Shown piece by piece: positions 33,640-43,799 of a DNA stretch of 64,000 bases. Position 1 is the stretch's first letter, and each line of letters begins with the position of its first letter. The notes beneath the pieces are model-generated. The model had not been told where the DNA came from and did not search any database. It was given only the letters and a program-made list of their open reading frames with translations. Source of the DNA: Adiantum capillus-veneris (lineage: Eukaryota; Streptophyta; Polypodiopsida; Polypodiales; Pteridaceae); the NCBI GenBank assembly GCA_014529385.2, contig CM043944.1, positions 93,950,476 to 94,014,475 on the forward strand, written 5' to 3'. The position numbers were made by a program, and so were the translations under genes.

Positions 33640-34450
33640 TGATACCCCCGTGAGCTATCTCCACGATGAGGGGACAGTGGACATGCAATGAAGCTTCTAC
33701 CACAAAGCTCACTGCCTAGTAAGCCTCCTTATTGAGCTTTATAAGCTCCACATGAGGAGTTCAAAGGAAATAGCAAGAACTGGTAAGTTTTGAGAGAAAT
33801 TAGGCTTTCTTCTAACAAAAGAAAAGAAAATTTTTCAAGTGATTCAATAATTAGGTCACATTATCTCTAAAGGTGGTATCTTTATGGATCCACAAACGGT
33901 AGAGGTAATAAAAAGATGGCCTAATCCAAGGAGTCTACATGAGTTGCAAAGCTCTAAAGGTATGAGTGCATACTAGAGATGCTTCATAGGAAAAATTCAT
34001 GCTTATAGCAGGTCCAATACATGACTTAACAAAAAAGAACGTTAAGTATACATGGACTGCAAAGAGAGAAAAATACTTTTGAAAAGTTCAAAGAGAAACT
34101 TATCTCTCAACTTATGCTTACACTACGGGATCTCTCAAAGCTATTTGAGGTCCAATGTAATGCCTGGATGATTGCCTTCGAGCAAAACTTTTCTTCAAGA
34201 AGGGAATACCATAGCATACGAGATTCAAAGACTCAAATCCAATGAGCAAATGTTGGACATATACAGAAGGAGCTACGAGATGTTTTACATGCCGTAGACA
34301 CATGGAAGTACTTCTTGAGGACTCCATCCATGATGCAAACCAAGCAATCCAACAAACAAATGAGGTGGGTGAGTTTCTTTTTGCAATTCAATTTTTTACA
34401 TTGCTCATATTGATGGCCAGCACAATCATGTAGCTAATGCACTTTCATGA
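33640..34450 (+). pseudogene. Remnant of RT N-terminus joined to RT thumb/RNase H
   Basis: Around 33650-33790 weak matches to the RT entry region (the S-x-P-x-KPPY type) can be read in changing frames. The sequence then jumps to the region behind the RT core: LGHIISKGGIFMDPQTVEVI near 33850-33910, with KRWPNP next. The RNase H part survives as FEVQCNA near 34145 and ends in AHIDGQHNHVANALS near 34405-34450, where the final catalytic Asp (ADALSR) is now Asn. The whole YxDD-bearing palm is missing, and stops are frequent. Confidence 0.7.
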
Positions 34451-34559
34451 TGGCCAAGGGTAGATAGGGTATCAATAGCAACTTACAATGAACTATCTTT
34501 TATGTTAGCTAAATATGCTTCTAACCAGACTTTAGGGATATGATAATAGCCTTTACAAA

Positions 34560-35735
34560 TGGAAAAAAAAAGAACCACTCACGTTAGAAGATGGTTATCT
34601 TCCATACCTCAATAGGCTATATCTTCCTCACTTCCCATGCTTGTCCCATATGCGGGGCAAAGAGGAATTTGAATTTACTCTGCTAGGAGTAAAAGCATAC
34701 TTGTATTGGCTTACCAAGAAACAAGAACATACAGGAGTATGTTTCAAAATTTATGGTATACCAAAAGATGAAGTATGATAGAGGGACCATGGCTTGCCAA
34801 CATCTAATTGTGTCGGATAGAAATCCTACCATGACCGCTAATTTCTGATAGAGTCTATATCAGAACTAGAGTAACCCTCTTATGTCGGCCTACTATTCCA
34901 ATGGATGGCCAAAAGGAAAATCACAAAAATAATGATCCTTGATCTACTAAAAGCCTATGATTTGAAGTAGATCAATGCTCAAAATGGGAGAAGTAGTTAC
35001 CCTAACAACAGTATGTCTCTAATAACGTGAACATACTTCTAAGGGGAAAATACCTTTCGAGGCTAAAGATGGAAGATCCAAAAGTCCCTTGTAGCTTAAG
35101 GTACCTGGGAAGATCTTCATTGCAAAGGAGTATAGCCGATATCAAAACGAATCTTTTTAGAAGATTAAACAGACTATATCCATCTATTAGCTAGGCAAAA
35201 GAGGCTCCTACCATTAGGCACAAAAGATCCTTATCCTTTAAAGAAAAAGAAAAAAAGTTGGGTCTTACTAAACTTTCCCAAGGCTCATCTAAGGCAAATT
35301 ACACACAAGAATCCTACGAGCCATTAAAGGTATTATGCTAGGTCAACACAAAGATACTATGACCCCTTCTAAATTTTCAAGCCCATCCATAAGATGGCTT
35401 ATCAATTAAAGTTTCCCAACTACTGGCTCATATATATCATTTTTCATGAGAGCCTATTCGAGCCTTATTAAGGAGAGCCACCAATAAAGGCCATAAAATG
35501 AAGACCCACTAGACATCGAGGATGAAGCAAACGAGCTCCAACCCAAGTTCATCCTTCGACAAGAACACAAGGTATTAAGAAATGGTAAGATTACTGACAG
35601 TATCTTATTTAAGTTAAGAATTATCCTTTCAAAGATGCTAAATGCATGCAAAGAACATAGCTTAAGTATAATATGAACCTTGTTAATGATGCTTACAATG
35701 ACACAGAAGAGTAAGCAAATGTAAAAGAAATGCAT
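34560..35735 (+). pseudogene. Integrase and chromodomain-like remnant
   Basis: Pieces of the zinc-binding region (YLYWLTKKQEHTG, then YGIPKDEV) are followed by a badly damaged core near 34810-34960, in which SAYYSNGWPKG-like wording remains near the position of the catalytic Glu. The C-terminal part is clear: KMAYQLKFPNYWLIYIIFHE near 35390-35450, EPY and GEPP, and near 35610 the chromodomain-like end LIXVKNYPFKDAKCM. It matches, piece for piece, the better preserved minus-strand copy at 46392-46814. No functional protein is possible. Confidence 0.75.
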
Positions 35736-35911
35736 TTTAAATGATCAATGTTTTTGTCTTATAAGACTCTCTTTTTATGTTTTGTGCACCAATATTAAGA
35801 AGTATGCATACTTAGGATAATGTTTGTGGTGACTACATCTCCCAAACCCCAAGTAGGACTAATGGGTGAGACTTTACCATCTCTACCTCATATTCAAGGA
35901 CAACTATGATT

Positions 35912-35926
35912 TCAAGAGAGAGGTAA
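35912..35926 (+). promoter_or_regulatory. Polypurine tract
   Basis: CAAGAGAGAGGTAA immediately precedes the 3' LTR start. The same tract is found next to the LTR at 46035 in the minus-strand copy. Confidence 0.85.
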
Positions 35927-37778
35927 TGTCATAAAAAATAATATCTAACCAACCCAAATGATTTTTCTCATATTAAACTAATCACTTAATGTGGGAGAAT
36001 AAACGGGAACAAGGGTTAAGATATTGAGATATGCTTATAGATTTATCTCAACACGGGGCCAATAGAAAAGGGGCCCAAATGAGAGATGTTCTATCACAGA
36101 GCAAGGCTAACCAATGGAGCATAAGACCTTAGCGTTAGCTTCATTGAAGACCTCCAAAAATGTGTGTAAAAGTCCTTTGACCTTAGGTAAGCTAGTGTTG
36201 AGCTTGATGCGGGAACCGGACCCAGCTTGAGGTCCTTGTTCTGCTTGTCATGCTTGATGACTAAGGTGCTTGAGGTGCTTGATGATGAAGGTGCTTGCGA
36301 TTCTTTAGGTGCTTGATGATTGAGTTTCTTGAGGTGCTTGACATGCTTGAGACGCTAGGGTTGTACTTGAGGTGAGAACCCAGCCTAAGCTTAAAGTGCT
36401 TAAGGGCCAAGCTTGTGATGGGAACTAGGGCTATTCATGAGGGGCTTGAGGTGTCAAAAAGTCAAATATTCAATCCCTACAAGGAGGGGGTGAGCCCTAC
36501 ATGAGGGGGGATGAGATAAAACACCCACACACTCACACAAGGCATGCATGGTACAAAGAAAGCAAAAGGGACACTTGTCAAGTTCCTCCTCATGTTGCCC
36601 TCATGGTGTGCCTAAAGCCTATTGGTTGGCCACCCAAGGGGTCTAATGATAATTTAGGAGATTTAATTAATTGATTTTGAATTTATCAAGTCCTCTCTCT
36701 CAAAGGGGAAAGGGGGACACTTGTCCCAAGGCTACCCGTGCTGCTTGTAATGCCTCCTGCTTGTGATTGGCTAGGCCTAGAGGGGTCCAATGAGCTTCAA
36801 GCATGAGCTACAAGGGGGGGTCGACCCAAGCAAGCTAGGCGGTTGCTTAAGGGGTATACTCAACCACACACTCACAAACACTCTCATCGTGTGCTATGCA
36901 AGGTGCAAGAGCTCCATCTCCTTCTCCAAACTCCTTGAGAAGTTGAGAGCCTACACTAACACTCTTGGCTATGGAATGAAAATCCAACCAAGATCTATGC
37001 TTAAATGCTTAAGCTTGCCATTTTCTCCATCTTCATTACTATGCTATTATGTTTGCTAAGTAAAAAGAGTGATGATAAGTGAGGAACTATTTCTTTCTCC
37101 TATGGAATACTTCTTCTTCCTCTTCCCTACCCTCATTCCCTGCTAGCTCTCTCCACCTTCGAAAGTGTTTGAGGTCTTGCGATTGAGGCTTGGGATAGTC
37201 AATGCTTTCCACAAGTTTATGTTATGCTTATTTCAAGAAGGCTAATGGTTTATTGCAAGTAGATTAATTACTTCACGCAAGTAGATTAATTGTATTGAAA
37301 GGTAGATTAATTGTTGCTTTAAACACAAGTTGATGCATAAAAGTTCACATCTTCATGCACCCAAATGATTTAGGGAACATAAGGATTGATAATGCTCACA
37401 ATTTTTTGATTGTTTTCAAGCTAAGATTGATTGTTGCTATTAAGCAAAAGCTTGGTGTATGAAGCTTCCATCTTCATACCGCCAAAGAGGTCTCAAGGAA
37501 CACAAAGATTGTGTATTGTACCATGTCTCTCTTAATGAGAGAATCTATAATACACATGCCTTTTGGAGGGGGGACCAGCTCCACATAAATCCGGTCCTCA
37601 ACTGTTGTCATATTCTCTAAAAACTCTCTCTTGCAAAATTATTGCTCATGCCTAGTTAATTAAGTGCTATGATTAAGTTGCCACTACCAATTAAGTTCAC
37701 CCTCTATGCTCTTAAAGTTGCTCACTCTAATTCTCTTAATTTCGCTATTCTCTAAGTTCATAGGCCATTTCCATTACA
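35927..37778 (+). repeat. 3' LTR of the nested gypsy element (1852 bp)
   Basis: Partner of 29630-31448, with small indels. It includes a few extra GCTTG-type minisatellite units and an extra GCAAGTAGATTAATT unit near 37255-37280. Confidence 0.9.
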
Positions 37779-38026
37779 GCCATTACAATGGTCAACCTAA
37801 TGGAGTCACATGCAATCACAACCAAAGACCATTAAAAAAAATCACCCAAAATGGTGCACAAGTTAACCTCATTGAAGATGCCATTATCAACATCAATGAA
37901 GTTGAAGTCAGTTACTATGAGGGTTATGATATTGCGTATGATGCCAATGACAATCTTTCTCCGAGTAATCTTATATCCCCACACACTCTACTGGCAATGT
38001 GGGTCTTCAATGTGGCGAGAGTGTGA
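37779..38026 (+). pseudogene. Right half of the gypsy gag-pol interrupted by the nested element
   Basis: Beyond the target duplication the host frame continues. It reads VTCNHNQRPLKKITQNG then VNLIEDAIININEVEV, the acidic spacer that follows the gag zinc knuckle in many gypsy elements. It ends at a TGA at 38024-38026. No protease active site is readable behind it, so this host element is also 3' truncated or decayed. Confidence 0.6.
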
Positions 38027-39149
38027 TGGAGCCACCTCAAACCTACTAGAGCGTGATATAGCTCCCGAGTGTATCCACACAAATGGAGCAACGACATGCA
38101 TCTTGCTACATGCAAGTATGTTTTTGTTATGATGGCATAGACACTCTACATTCCCTGCAAAGCACACATGGAGGATGTTGTTCATGGCCCCCAGGTGGCC
38201 GCTCCAAGAAATACCCTAGTAAAGAGAAGCAAACAAGACACTCTTGCAACCATTTGACTACCACTAGCATCGACCTTCACACACAAAAATTCATGTGCAA
38301 AAAGAAAAAAAACTTACCATAGATTCCAATCTCCCACCATTGACTTGAATGTGCCCCTCGTGCTCCCCTCTCTAACTAGTAGCATCCCACACTACCATAT
38401 GCAAGAGTTTAAAGAGCCTATTGGGCTAGGCCATCACCACCTCATAAGCTCCAATGTATTTTTGCATGTTTTCTTGTACACATGCAACAAGTGATTTGAT
38501 ACCAATGCGGATCCATTCTTCACATGACATGAAACAGGTCATAGTCATGCATAACAAGCATAGAGAATAGACATTAGGCTAACCTCCTAGCAGGCATAGA
38601 GCCAATAAGGGCTCATCCCCAAGCCTGGGAGCCTACAGCCAATGGTATAGCCTCTACCACAAGGGTTGGTGCCCCATACCACCAAGGCCATATTGATATG
38701 GGTATGTGGGTAGAGTTTCCACGGGCCTAAAGTCCAAGTGTGGTGATTACACAAGATAGATAAAAAATGAGCCTATGTTCCTATTTATATGATTCCTTAA
38801 CTGACCTAACCATAGGTCCAAAGTCACCCTCAACATAGCTCAAGTCCCCATCATGATGTTTGGGGATGTAGCATTTGTGATGTGAATGATGATTTGCCAA
38901 AGCTTTGTGATGATATAGGAGGTATTTTATGTGAAGACTACAACACTAAGACTCAACTCATAGTCAATTGTAATGGGAGATCATGATGTGCCTACTGAAA
39001 AGAACATACTAAAATAGACTTTTAGCACTTCAAAAAGGGAGAGCGCACACACACACATAGAGAGAGAGAGAGAGGCCACATGGTATAAACGGAGTGGCGG
39101 AGTTCCACTCCCACATGCACCGGCCCCAAAGACATGACATCCCTTTCAA
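38027..39149. other. Unassigned sequence
   Basis: Nothing recognised except a short (CA)n(GA)n patch near 39046-39075. Confidence 0.4.
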
Positions 39150-39545
39150 TATTTCTTGTGTATTACTTCACAAAGGTACAATTGTCAAGGTGCTGCTCTA
39201 CTTTCTCCAAACTGGGAATGCCTAAAAGAGCCACCATGTTGCATATTTAACTCTCCCTGTACTCAAAAAGAAATTTAAGTGAAAAGCTTCAATTTCAAAA
39301 ATCTTATGTGCCAAAATCTGGTGCTAAAAGCTGGTTCCACAAATAGCCAGTTTCCATACTAATGCCACATCATCACATTTTGCATTTTTTTCTAGCTATT
39401 TGTATGGCTTGTCCATCTCAACAACTTTTAGGGTTGTTTTCCCCTTGGTTGGTTGTCCACCACAATTGTCGTCTTTAATGGCTCTAACTCCCTAGGGCTC
39501 ATGCGATGCCACCAACTTGTGACATACTCTCTTGAAAGAAGAGAA
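39150..39545 (-). repeat. Dispersed repeat, copy B (inverted partner of 25915-26330)
   Basis: The reverse complement shows the same ordered blocks as copy A. It is about 20 bp shorter overall but carries a private stretch near 39330-39410 that copy A lacks. Confidence 0.75.
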
Positions 39546-40169
39546 ATTGTCCACGATTAGACCTACAAAACTCAATCTGATTCTTTAGCAGACGCTGCCT
39601 TTATGCATGCATGCCACTGAGCATCAGTATCAAAAAAAAAATGTAGCATGCATCACACCATACAATTTCACAATCAGATTTTCAGTCGGTCATCTCATCC
39701 GCATTGAAGCTCTTGATATTCTGGTGTAGCAATGTCATTGGTACTTAAAGGTGTGTACCTAGGGGATGGACCATGGAAAATGTACCGTACCATGTAAGTG
39801 TAGGAGAGGGAGGTTTTTCAAAAGTTTGGATGAGTTAGGGGTAGACTCCCAATAATTTTTTCTCTAGACGTATAAGTAGGGGGTAGGATAGAAATCTCAC
39901 TGGACGAGGGAAGGGGAAGGGAAGGAAAAGTGATAGAGATGTATTGAAAGGAGAGAAATATATCTTCTCTCTAGAAAGTCTATTAATAACATACATCACC
40001 ATTGACACTCACGAGATTCTTAGGTTATTTGAGGCTTAGGAATAAGGAGAATCCCATGAAGGTATGTTGACATAAATTAATGCCTAAAAACACAAAAGAG
40101 AGTTTTACTACACAACAAATTTAGCCATAGTGTGTTTCAAAAGAACCATAGAATCCCTTATATATAAGA
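39546..40169. other. Left flank of the copia element
   Basis: No gene recognised. The purine-rich run near 39905-39935 and TATAAG-type wording could be part of an older LTR that the copia element entered, since the right flank (43643-43790) is of similar character. This could not be confirmed. Confidence 0.35.
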
Positions 40170-40327
40170 TGTTAAGTATGGAGCCTGATTTACCCTTGTA
40201 ATTTTCTGTGGTAAAAGCGCACATTTGTAAGGCCCCCATTATAAGGAGAAGCCAGCGTCCGTGAAGGAAAATCACTCACCGGAAACCAAAATTTTCACGG
40301 ACAAGAATCAGGGGCAACTTTAAAGGC

Positions 40328-40349
40328 CTCGGGGGCGGAGGCCCCCGAG
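40328..40349. other. GC-rich inverted repeat followed by T8, private to the 5' LTR
   Basis: A 9-bp perfect stem (CTCGGGGGC / GCCCCCGAG) around a GGAG loop, followed by ACTTTTTTTT. The 3' LTR has no counterpart: there TTTAAAGG joins directly to GCCGATGG. Confidence 0.8.
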
Positions 40350-40619
40350 ACTTTTTTTTCGCCGGAATATTATGGCCAGACGGCGGCCGGAAAGTGGTCG
40401 GAAAACAACCGGTCGGTTGGCCGGTGGCCGGTAGTCAATGGCCGATGGCCGGTGGTTGGAAGTCAATGGCCGGTGGCCGGTGGCCGAATTCAAAAGCGGA
40501 CTTGTCTTCTCAAGGGCGGCGGCCACACATGGGCGGATTGGAGGGTCCGATTTGGACTTATTCGCACAAGGGCGGCTACACATGGCTGTCTCTCATAAGA
40601 GAGGGCAGCCCTTTTGGCC

Positions 40620-40627
40620 TATAAAAG
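40620..40627 (+). promoter_or_regulatory. TATA box of the 5' LTR
   Basis: CCTATAAAAGGAGGCC, identical in the 3' LTR at 43284. It probably drives transcription of the element from a start about 30 bp downstream. Confidence 0.75.
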
Positions 40628-40826
40628 GAGGCCATTTCTACACACATTTCATAGTGTGAAGTTGATGCAACAAGGTGAGTGTGAGGTGGTGAGAGTGAAG
40701 CAAGGCGGGAGCTCCATTAAGGGTATAATCCCTTTGTAAACTACTTCTTGTTTTGAAGTACTAAAGCCATTGAGTGGCTGCTTTCCCGTGGACGTAGCCC
40801 ACATTGGGTGAACCACGTATATCGTG

Positions 40827-40830
<4 letters not shown>

Positions 40831-40866
<36 letters not shown>
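40831..40866. repeat. (CT)n in the 5' LTR leader
   Basis: 36 bp of CT. The matching tract in the 3' LTR is about 56 bp, a length change since insertion or during it. Confidence 0.97.
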
Positions 40867-40869
<3 letters not shown>

Positions 40870-40950
40870 ATCTCGTGTATATAAATCTGTCTCTCTCCAT
40901 TAAGTAATCTACTCAATTATCTATTTAGCTACGTCTTATTTTCTAACAAC

Positions 40951-40966
40951 TGGTATTACAGCAAGG
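40951..40966 (+). promoter_or_regulatory. Primer binding site, tRNA-iMet-like
   Basis: TGGTATTACAGCAAGG begins two bases after the LTR end. It resembles TGGTATCAGAGC with two changes. Confidence 0.75.
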
Positions 40967-41021
40967 TTTGCTCGTAGCTAAATTATCTCAAGGAAAGGAT
41001 TCTTTGAATTGAGTGGGAGTT

Positions 41022-42914
41022 ATGGCGGAGGAAGGGAAGCTCAAGATTGAGAAGTTCAACGGTAAAAACTACCAACATTGGAAGATACAGATTGAAGACT
41101 ATCTCTACCAGAAGGACCTCTATTTGCCACTAGGCAGTCTTGCGAAGAAGCCCGCAACAATGGCAGATGAAGCATGGATTTTCCTTGATCGAAAGGCACT
41201 GGGAACAATCCGATTAAGCTTGGCGTCAACGGTGGCCTTCAATGTTTCGGAGATGAAGACCACGGAGGACTTGATGAAGTCACTTGACGACATCTACGAG
41301 AAACCATCGGCAACCAATAAGGTATTTCTTATGAAGCGCTTGTTCAATCTAAAGATGGCAGAGAATGGTTCAGTTGCAGAACACCTAAATGACTTTAACA
41401 CAAACATAAGTCAACTTCGATCAGTGAAAATCAATTTCGATGACGAAGTGCGAGCTCTCCTTATACTATCATCTCTACCGGATAGTTGGGACAGCCTTGT
41501 GATGGCTGTAAGTAATTCTATCTCTGGCACAAATACTCTTAAGTTTGATGATGTTGTGGGTGTTCTCCTAAGCAAGGAAATGCGAAGGAGAAGCACAGGA
41601 GAATCATCAAGTGCTGCACTATCAGTGGAAACAAGAGGAAGGCTTAAGGAGAGGTTCAAAAACCAAAAGGGTCGTGATCGCTCAAGGTGGAGCAAGTCAC
41701 GCACAAAGTCAGTTCTTGAATGTTGGAACTGCGGCAAGAAGGGCCACGTCAAGAAGGATTGCTGGTCCAAGAAGAAGACGGAGACAGAGCCTCAAGACAA
41801 CAAGCCAACATCGGAGGCCAATGTGGCAAGTAAAGTAGAGCAAGATGCTCTAATTCTCTCATTAGACAATGTGTCTAATTCCTGGATAGTAGATTTCGGG
41901 GCTTCATTCCATGCGACACCACACAAGCAACATTTCCAAGACTACACCAAAGGTAATTTTGGGTATGTATACTTGGGAGATGATGAAGCTTGTGAGATTG
42001 TCGGCAAAGGTACAGTTTCTGTCAAAACTGCTAACGGAAATGAATGGAAGCTTAAAGATGTTAGGCATGTTCCTTCTCTTCACAAAAATTTGATCTCTAC
42101 AGGACAATTGGACGATGAAGGTCACAACATTGCATTCGGAAAAAAACGGTGGAAGATCTCACAGGGATCTTTGGTGGTTGCCAAGGGTGAAAAAGTCGGT
42201 ACACTTTACTTGTGTACTGTTAGCACGCAACCTTCAGCTTGTGCAACAACTACAGAAGTTGACAGTGCGGTGTGGCACTACCGACTTGGGCATATGAGTG
42301 CCAAAGGAATGCAAATCCTTCAAACAAAGAAGCTTCTACCAGGTTTGAAAGAAGTGGACTTAGAGTTCTGTGAAGATTGTGTTTATGGTAAACAAAAGAG
42401 GGTAAAATTTCAAAAATCAGGAAATGAAAGAAAAAATAAAAAACTTGAGTTGGTTCATTCTGATGTTTGGGGTCCTGCAAGTACACCATCACTTGGTGGC
42501 TCATTGTACTATGTAACATTCATAGACGATGCGACTAGAAAAACATGGGTTTATGTCATGAAGAATAAATCCGATGTATTTTCCATATTTCAAAGGTGGA
42601 AAGCCTTTGTGGAGAATGAAACAGGTACCAAGGTTAAATGCATCAGATCCGACAATGGAGGCGAATATTGCAGCCAAGCTTTTGAAAGCTTTTGTGCTAG
42701 CAATGGCATTCAGAGGCAAAGGACAACCCCAAGGACACCTCAACAAAATGGGATTTTGAAAAGGATGAACAGGACAATCATGGAACGAGCACGAAGCATG
42801 CGGCTACATGCAGGCCTACCACTTGCGCTTTGGACGGAAGCTGTAAGTACGTCTGTCACAGGTTTGGTTTGGAGATCAGTCTCCAAGTGGGAGATTGTTA
42901 AGTATGGAGCCTGA
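41022..42914 (+). CDS. Copia gag-protease-integrase polyprotein (RT-less, active sites altered)
   Basis: One open frame of 630 codons from the ATG at 41022. Residues about 8-200 are a copia Gag (KLKIEKFNGKNYQHWKIQIE, then FLMKRLFNLKM). The zinc knuckle CWNCGKKGHVKKDC follows at about residue 235. The protease begins near residue 290 with SWIVDFGASFHATP: the expected D-S/T-G is D-F-G. The integrase zinc domain is VWHYRLGHMSAKGMQIL ... CEDCVYGKQ near residue 425. Its core has HSDVWGP (first Asp) and RSDNGGEY (second Asp), but PQQNGILKRMNRTI, where copia elements have PQQNGVAERMNRT, puts Lys in place of the catalytic Glu. The frame ends shortly after ALWTEAV, over the polypurine tract and into the LTR. 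Gag could still be made. Protease and integrase are probably inactive. Internal GTG at 41013 is not needed as a start. Confidence 0.9.
   Translation: MAEEGKLKIEKFNGKNYQHWKIQIEDYLYQKDLYLPLGSLAKKPATMADEAWIFLDRKALGTIRLSLASTVAFNVSEMKTTEDLMKSLDDIYEKPSATNKVFLMKRLFNLKMAENGSVAEHLNDFNTNISQLRSVKINFDDEVRALLILSSLPDSWDSLVMAVSNSISGTNTLKFDDVVGVLLSKEMRRRSTGESSSAALSVETRGRLKERFKNQKGRDRSRWSKSRTKSVLECWNCGKKGHVKKDCWSKKKTETEPQDNKPTSEANVASKVEQDALILSLDNVSNSWIVDFGASFHATPHKQHFQDYTKGNFGYVYLGDDEACEIVGKGTVSVKTANGNEWKLKDVRHVPSLHKNLISTGQLDDEGHNIAFGKKRWKISQGSLVVAKGEKVGTLYLCTVSTQPSACATTTEVDSAVWHYRLGHMSAKGMQILQTKKLLPGLKEVDLEFCEDCVYGKQKRVKFQKSGNERKNKKLELVHSDVWGPASTPSLGGSLYYVTFIDDATRKTWVYVMKNKSDVFSIFQRWKAFVENETGTKVKCIRSDNGGEYCSQAFESFCASNGIQRQRTTPRTPQQNGILKRMNRTIMERARSMRLHAGLPLALWTEAVSTSVTGLVWRSVSKWEIVKYGA
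42884..42895 (+). promoter_or_regulatory. Polypurine tract
   Basis: CAAGTGGGAGAT directly before the TGTTA of the 3' LTR, the classical copia arrangement. Confidence 0.9.
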
Positions 42915-43490
42915 TTTACCCTTGTAATTTTCTGTGGTAAAAGTGCACATTTATAAGGACCCCATTATGAGGAGAAGCCATCGTGCGTGAAGGAAAATCA
43001 CTCACCGGAAACCAAAATTTTCACGGACAAGAATCAGGGTTAACTTTAAAGGCCGATGGCCGGTGGTCGGAAGTCAATGGCCGATGGCCGGTGGTCGAAA
43101 GTCAATGGCCGATGGCCGGTGGTCGGAAGTCAATGGCCGGTGGCCGGTGGCCGAATTCAAAAGCGGACTTGTCTTCTCAAGGGCGGCCACACATGGGCGG
43201 ATTGGAGGGTCCGATTTGGACTTATTCGCACAAGGGCGGCTACACATGGCTGTCTCTCATAAGAGAGGGCAGCCCTTTTGGCCTATAAAAGGAGGCCATT
43301 TCTACACACATTTCATAGTGTGAAGTTGATGCAACAAGGTGAGTGTGAGGTGGTGAGAGTGAAGCAAGGCGGGAGCTCCATTAAGGGTATAATCCCTTTG
43401 TAAACTACTTCTTGTTTTGAAGTACTAAATCCATTGAGTGGCTGCTTTCCCGTGGACGTAGCCCACATTGGGTGAACCACGTATATCGTG

Positions 43491-43553
<63 letters not shown>

Positions 43554-43637
43554 CTATAATCTCGTGTATATAAATCTGTCTCTCTCCATTAAGTAATCTA
43601 CTCAATTATCTATTTAGCTATGTCTTATTTCCTAACA
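42896..43637 (+). repeat. 3' LTR of the copia element (742 bp)
   Basis: Same ends as the 5' LTR. At 43045-43145 it has three to four tandem ~28-bp units built on GTCAATGGCCGATGGCCGGT where the 5' LTR has two and other sequence. TATA box at 43284 and a (CT)n tract at 43495-43550. Confidence 0.92.
43495..43550. repeat. (CT)n in the 3' LTR
   Basis: About 56 bp of CT. Confidence 0.97.
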
Positions 43638-43799
43638 TAAGATAGGGGTATACTAATTTCTTTCACTACAACTCTTATAAGTGTAAGAAAGGGAATTATA
43701 ATTACCCTATACTAGTTGTAAATAGGGGGTGGGTTTTCTATAATTGTTTGTTCGCAAGTGGCATGTCCTTTTCTATAAAGAGTGGATCCCCTAGGGGTG

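Larger units (their letters stand above)
29630..37778 (+). mobile_element. Structurally complete gypsy (chromovirus-like) element lacking the RT core
   Basis: Long LTRs at 29630-31448 and 35927-37778 both run TGTCATAAAA...CCATTACA. A primer binding site for initiator tRNA-Met follows the left LTR (31450), and a polypurine tract precedes the right LTR. The flanks GTCAT (29625-29629) and GCCAT (37779-37783) are a target duplication with one mismatch. The two LTRs are collinear and visibly very alike. The interior holds a gag frame with zinc knuckle, then only broken pieces of RNase H and integrase: the RT palm with its YxDD box is deleted. The element sits inside the gag of another gypsy element. 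Two more family members occur in the window (LTR ends at 14780 and a truncated copy at 44447-48249), plus a diverged relative at 51209. Confidence 0.88.
40170..40948 (+). repeat. 5' LTR of the copia element (779 bp)
   Basis: Contains a TATA box (40620), a CT-rich tract (40831-40866), a GC-rich inverted repeat (40328-40349) and CCGGTGGCC-type short repeats at 40380-40490 (interrupted). Confidence 0.92.
40170..43637 (+). mobile_element. Complete Ty1/copia element lacking RT and RNase H
   Basis: LTRs at 40170-40948 and 42896-43637 both run TGTTAAGTATGGAGCC...CTAACA. The flanking 5-mers are TAAGA (40165-40169) and TAAGA (43638-43642), a perfect target duplication. The primer site (40951) and polypurine tract (42884) are in place. 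One open frame encodes gag, protease and integrase. It breaks off after the integrase core motif ALWTEAV and reaches the polypurine tract within about 50 bp, so RT and RNase H are deleted. The intact frame, exact target duplication and similar LTRs make it look recent. The missing enzymes mean it must have moved using a helper element, or lost them after insertion. Confidence 0.93.

Noticed and set aside
40328-40360. GC hairpin plus T8 as a bacterial-type terminator
   Set aside because: The context is a plant LTR. Such terminators do not act on nuclear Pol II. Kept only as a structural oddity.
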